Shown piece by piece: positions 5,061-8,130 of a stretch of 8,130 nucleotides of DNA. Source of the DNA: Candidatus Latescibacterota bacterium (GTDB lineage: Bacteria > Latescibacterota > UBA2968 > UBA8231). A program made the translations under genes and the position numbers. Every line of letters begins with the position of its first letter. The stretch's first letter is position 1. Under the pieces are notes generated by a model. That model had not been told where the DNA came from and made no database searches. It was given only the letters and a program-made list of their open reading frames with translations. The stretch is taken from positions 1 to 8,130 of the forward strand of contig JAJDTN010000092.1 in the NCBI GenBank assembly GCA_022827165.1. Reading direction: 5' to 3'.

Positions 5061-7874
5061 GCGCGGATCCTTCGACATACGGCGGCTGCGGCCACGGCCT
5101 GCTGGCTGATGACGGGAGCTGTCTGTCCGGCGCAGGCGCAACTGCTGTTCAAGCCCGGCGAGCCGTACGTCAACTACGCCTACGAGGGCTACCGGAGCTA
5201 CCAGAACCTGATCTTCGCCCGGGACCGCCTGCCCGTCTTCGATCCCCTCGGCCAGTTCGTGATGAACGGCACCCAGGTCTTCAAGCTCCAGGAGACGCGG
5301 ACCGTCGCGCCCGCGCCGGGCACCCTCATCTCCAAGCCGAGGCTCTACCAGAACTACCTGAACCGCCTGCTCATCGCCGACGACGCCTACGCCGGGGCCA
5401 CGAGCAAGCTCATCATCGGCGACCACGTGCGCACGAAGTTCACCTCCCTCACCCTCGACATGGCGTCGATGAACGGACTGCGCTTCGACACCAGCTTCGA
5501 GAGCGGCTCCGCGATCCTGGCGGTTTCCCGCGTGGACCGGCCGATCTTCGAGGCCCTGGGGCAGCAGAACGTCGACCACCGGGTCCACGGCGTGGAGGAG
5601 CGCTACGAGACCCGGCCGCGATGGGCGACCTACCTTCTCGGCGGCGATCTGCGCACCCAGTTGCCGGGCCTGGACATGGGGTTGAGCTGGGTCAACCAGT
5701 ACCGCACCGACAGCTTCAAGGATCTGAACGACAACAGCTGGAAGGGCACCCTCCCGACCACCGGCGCCCCTCCCGAGTGGATCGTGGTGCGCGTCGCCGA
5801 CCAGGAGCCCGACGACGAGGTGGGAGTGCGCGTCAAGGTGCCCACCATCACCCTCAACGGCCGCCGGCTGCAGCACCATCTCGGACCGTACGACAACCTG
5901 GATCCGGACGCGCCCACCCTCACGGTGACCGAGCACTCCGACCGGACGATCATCCCGCCGATCCTCTGGCGGGATGCCCAGGATCCGATCATAGAGCACG
6001 ACCACGTCTCCCCCACACCCCAGGGCTTCTACGAGACCCGGGGTCCGGGGAGCCTGCTGTTCTGGTTCCGGGTCCCCCACACCTTCGACGACGCCGCCGA
6101 GGCCGAGGTGATCAACCAGGCGTACGTCGACCTGGACGTGGCGGGGGACTACGTGATCGAGCTGTCGGAGGTCTTCGACGGCATCTCCAACAACCCGGCG
6201 ACCTATTTCTACACCGCCGCCCGGTCGCGGGGCCGGCCGGACAACCTCGCCGACTTCCGCCGCGTGCGGGCCCACTACGGCCGCCAGACCGGCCGCACCC
6301 TGGCCAGCGCCCACCTGAACCTGGACGTCAAGGGCTTCATGCTGCACACGGAGTACGTGCGCAACTTCGCCTTCCGCGCCTATCCGGCGCTGTTGAGCAC
6401 GGAGCTGGAGCACTACCAGAACGAGAGTCAGGCGTGGTTCGCCGTGGTCCGCCGCGACTGGAACGGCTTTGCCGTCGGCGGCGAGGTGTTCAACGTGGAC
6501 GCCGCCTATTCCACCGTGCTCACGGTGCAGGACGACGCCTTCAACACCAGCGCCGGCTTCCCCTCCGCGCCCTTCAACTACCCGCAGCAGATCCACGAGC
6601 CGCGGCTGCCGACGAAGGTCGGCCGCAACATCACCGACCAGACCTACACGCGCGAGTTCGACACCGTCGACGACAACGACGACAAGGACCAGTACCCGGA
6701 CACCTACTACCTGCGCAAGACCACCAACCCGGAGACCGGGGGGCGCTTCATCCAGGATCCCGACGGCGTCTTCCCGGGGCTCGACGCCGACCTGAACGGC
6801 CGGCCCGACATCAACGAGAACAACAACCTGATCCCCGACTACTACGAGCCCTTCCTGCTCTACAAGGTCAATCCCGACGCCTACGAGTGGGGCGAGGACC
6901 TCAACAACAACGGCAAGATCGACGAGCGCGAGAACGACCTGAAGTCCGACTACCCCTACGACATCGACCGCCGCGGATTCCACGGCTTCTCCCGGCTCCT
7001 TCACGGCCGGGCCACCGTGACCGTCGGCCATCACAGGTCGTGGGCGCCCTTCGGAGGCGGCCGCGCCGAGTCGACCTACGGCAAGGTCGAGTACGAGCGC
7101 CGCATCCCCTTCCTGGTGGAGATCTACGGGGTGGAGCGGCTCAAGCGCGTGCGCGACGACATGGCCGACGACATCTTCGGCCTGGGGCGGGACCCGATCT
7201 ACTTCGAGCCCGACATCATATCGATCGTGCCCCTCACCGAGGAGCAGATCTTCAATCCCCTCGGCGAGGCCCAGCTCCTCAAGGACCCGCTGACGATGCG
7301 CGACAGCTGGGTGAACACGCTCTACACGCGGACTCGCTACATCGGCGCGCCGAACCTCAACGTGGAACTCTCGGTCAAGTACGAGACCAACCTCCAGCAG
7401 AGCACCTCCCTGCAGCCGGAGAACCGCGTCTCCGACCTGGCCACGGTGGTCAAGGCCGACTACACGTGGAACCCCTGGAGCCGGCTGCGTGTCGTTCCGC
7501 AGCTCAAGTGGATGCGCCAGCGCCTGCAGGACGACGAGGAGCGGATCCTGGAGATCGCCGAGGACTACCTCTACCCGATCCTGAGGCTGGAGTACCCCCT
7601 CTCCTCGCGCACCGAGATCAAGCTCGGGGCCCAGGGCTTCCCCTTCCTTCCGGGCACCTACCGCAACGAGGCGGCCCCGGGGGTGGACTTCGATTCCCAG
7701 GTCTACTTGGCGCTGCTGAGCAACACCTCCACCTACGTGGGCTACCAGATCAACGTCAACCTGGGCTACGAGAAGCGCATCCGGACCTTCCTCGACGAGA
7801 GCCGGTCCGATCAGGACATCGACCTGTCGCGCCTCTTCCTGCGCGTCATCGTCGGCCTGAGGCCGCAGTTCTGA
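5058..7874 (+). CDS. Large exported probable outer-membrane protein with paired EF-hand loops (paralog B)
   Basis: A 938-aa divergent paralog of the preceding gene product. Signal peptide 1-27 ends AQA before Q28; both cysteines of the protein (C15, C23) lie inside it. Shared landmarks occur in the same order: LIIGDHVRTKFTSLTL and NGLRFD at 117-144, a beta-rich segment with FWFRVPHTF (335-343), YxAxRxRGxP at 385-394, DDNDDKDQYPD (538-548), two full EF-hand-type loops (D576-x-D578-x-N580-G..D584..E587 and D614-x-N616-x-N618-G..D622..E625), then RRGFHGF. TEIKxGxQGFPFLP at 852-865 matches the TELKTGIQGLPFWP of paralog A. The C-terminal third reads like amphipathic beta strands and ends in Phe (VGLRPQF), as many BAM-inserted barrels do. 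That supports an outer-membrane location but does not prove it. Binding partner and function are unknown. Its frame contains no TTA, CTA or TCA codons, which is why a long open frame appears on the opposite strand. Confidence 0.87.
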   Translation: MARILRHTAAAATACWLMTGAVCPAQAQLLFKPGEPYVNYAYEGYRSYQNLIFARDRLPVFDPLGQFVMNGTQVFKLQETRTVAPAPGTLISKPRLYQNYLNRLLIADDAYAGATSKLIIGDHVRTKFTSLTLDMASMNGLRFDTSFESGSAILAVSRVDRPIFEALGQQNVDHRVHGVEERYETRPRWATYLLGGDLRTQLPGLDMGLSWVNQYRTDSFKDLNDNSWKGTLPTTGAPPEWIVVRVADQEPDDEVGVRVKVPTITLNGRRLQHHLGPYDNLDPDAPTLTVTEHSDRTIIPPILWRDAQDPIIEHDHVSPTPQGFYETRGPGSLLFWFRVPHTFDDAAEAEVINQAYVDLDVAGDYVIELSEVFDGISNNPATYFYTAARSRGRPDNLADFRRVRAHYGRQTGRTLASAHLNLDVKGFMLHTEYVRNFAFRAYPALLSTELEHYQNESQAWFAVVRRDWNGFAVGGEVFNVDAAYSTVLTVQDDAFNTSAGFPSAPFNYPQQIHEPRLPTKVGRNITDQTYTREFDTVDDNDDKDQYPDTYYLRKTTNPETGGRFIQDPDGVFPGLDADLNGRPDINENNNLIPDYYEPFLLYKVNPDAYEWGEDLNNNGKIDERENDLKSDYPYDIDRRGFHGFSRLLHGRATVTVGHHRSWAPFGGGRAESTYGKVEYERRIPFLVEIYGVERLKRVRDDMADDIFGLGRDPIYFEPDIISIVPLTEEQIFNPLGEAQLLKDPLTMRDSWVNTLYTRTRYIGAPNLNVELSVKYETNLQQSTSLQPENRVSDLATVVKADYTWNPWSRLRVVPQLKWMRQRLQDDEERILEIAEDYLYPILRLEYPLSSRTEIKLGAQGFPFLPGTYRNEAAPGVDFDSQVYLALLSNTSTYVGYQINVNLGYEKRIRTFLDESRSDQDIDLSRLFLRVIVGLRPQF

Positions 7875-7882
7875 TGCCATGA
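7872..7882 (+). promoter_or_regulatory. Nested stop-start chain between paralog B and the fourth gene
   Basis: The 11 bases TGATGCCATGA contain the stop of paralog B (7872-7874), an ATG overlapping it (7874-7876) that opens a two-codon frame ending at TGA 7880-7882, and the ATG of the fourth gene (7879-7881) overlapping that second stop. GAGG at 7859-7862 lies 11 nt before the first ATG and 16 nt before the second. Coupled reinitiation into the fourth gene is plausible. A functional role for the two-codon frame is speculative. Confidence 0.5.
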
Positions 7883-8130
7883 GAGCCGTGATCGCACACA
7901 GGGCCGGGGACCGGGGCAGGCGCCGCCGCGCACGCCGCCCCCGAGGGTGGGAGCCCTCCATGGTGTGTTGGCTGCTGGTGGGCCTGCTGCTGGTGACGCT
8001 CGCTCCCGTTTCCGCCGAGGACGAGGAGAAGGAGGACCGGCCCGAGCACCCGGCCATAGCCGTCCAATGCAGCGAGAAAACCCGCATGACCAGGGCCAGC
8101 GCAGACGCTGAGATGGCTGCGGCGCTCATG
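7879..8130 (+). CDS. Partial exported protein of unknown family (5' end only)
   Basis: An open frame of 84 codons that runs off the window end without a stop. From ATG 7879 it encodes an unusually long, arginine-rich n-region (RRRRARRPRGWEP), then a hydrophobic core WLLVGLLLVTL and a likely signal peptidase site VSA before EDEEKEDRP. The mature part seen so far is acidic at first, then ordinary and soluble-looking, with one cysteine (QCSEK). That cysteine sets it apart from the three cysteine-free mature proteins upstream. An in-frame ATG at 7960 (codon 28) has a better-spaced GGGAG (7949-7953) and would give a short signal peptide without positive charges, so the start is uncertain. Four nucleotides separate it from paralog B, so it probably belongs to the same operon. 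Too little is present to assign a function. Confidence 0.65.
   Translation, partial: MRAVIAHRAGDRGRRRRARRPRGWEPSMVCWLLVGLLLVTLAPVSAEDEEKEDRPEHPAIAVQCSEKTRMTRASADAEMAAALM
7949..7962 (+). promoter_or_regulatory. Alternative ribosome-binding site and start for the fourth gene
   Basis: GGGAG at 7949-7953 lies 6 nt before an in-frame ATG at 7960-7962. The spacing is better than for the ATG at 7879. The resulting protein would begin MVCWLLVGLLLV, a hydrophobic signal core lacking the usual basic n-region, so the two lines of evidence disagree on which start is used. Confidence 0.4.

Noticed and set aside
6783..6932. Dockerin domain (cellulosome) in paralog B
   Set aside because: The two calcium loops resemble dockerin loops, but they sit in mid-protein, lack the adjoining recognition helices, and no cohesin-like module is visible in the window.
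2362..7874. TonB-dependent receptor assignment for the two paralogs
   Set aside because: I see no TonB box, no recognisable plug domain, and no typical C-terminal receptor motifs. Size and beta-rich character alone are not enough.
5022..8129. A 1,035-codon open frame on the minus strand, opposite paralog B and the fourth gene
   Set aside because: Its codons lie exactly opposite those of paralog B, so it stays open simply because that gene uses no TTA, CTA or TCA codons, as expected at high GC. The translation is low-complexity (Val, Gly, Leu, Asp, His, Arg) with no domain or signal. The + strand frame has signal peptide, motifs and a paralog.

Overview
The window is GC-rich (roughly two-thirds G+C, strong G/C preference at third codon positions) and reads almost entirely on the + strand. 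It holds one gene cluster: three complete large genes and the 5' end of a fourth, packed with 33 nt, a 1-nt overlap and 4 nt between them. All four products begin with a Sec-type signal peptide, and none is a recognisable cytoplasmic enzyme. The first product has discoidin-like and other beta-sandwich domains and ends in a FlgD/CHU_C-like C-terminal domain (FTPNGDGVND). The next two are large, Tyr/Arg/aromatic-rich, beta-barrel-like proteins. Together these suggest a Gram-negative member of the FCB superphylum or a nearby candidate phylum (Eisenbacteria, Krumholzibacteriota, Latescibacterota and Gemmatimonadota are plausible). This placement is an inference from style and domain content, not from a marker gene.

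Layout: positions 1-69 hold an inverted repeat and a very strong intrinsic terminator that closes whatever lies upstream. Positions 70-186 are a leader with a good Shine-Dalgarno for a GTG start. 187-2328 encodes a 713-aa secreted multidomain surface protein. 2362-5058 and 5058-7874 encode two divergent paralogs (898 and 938 aa). Each has a shared N-terminal signature (LIIGDHxRTxFTxxTL), a shared central motif (YxAxRxRGxP), a paired EF-hand-type calcium-binding block and a beta-rich C-terminal half that is probably an outer-membrane barrel. From 7879 to the window end runs a partial fourth exported protein of unknown family.

Taken together this looks like an envelope or cell-surface operon. 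A modular exported protein with a sorting-type C-terminal domain is co-expressed with a pair of non-identical, calcium-loop-bearing, probable outer-membrane proteins. The mature parts of the three complete proteins contain no cysteine. The most notable candidate for an undescribed system is the tandem pair of large paralogs and their possible role in exporting, displaying or anchoring the first protein. No function is proven by the sequence.
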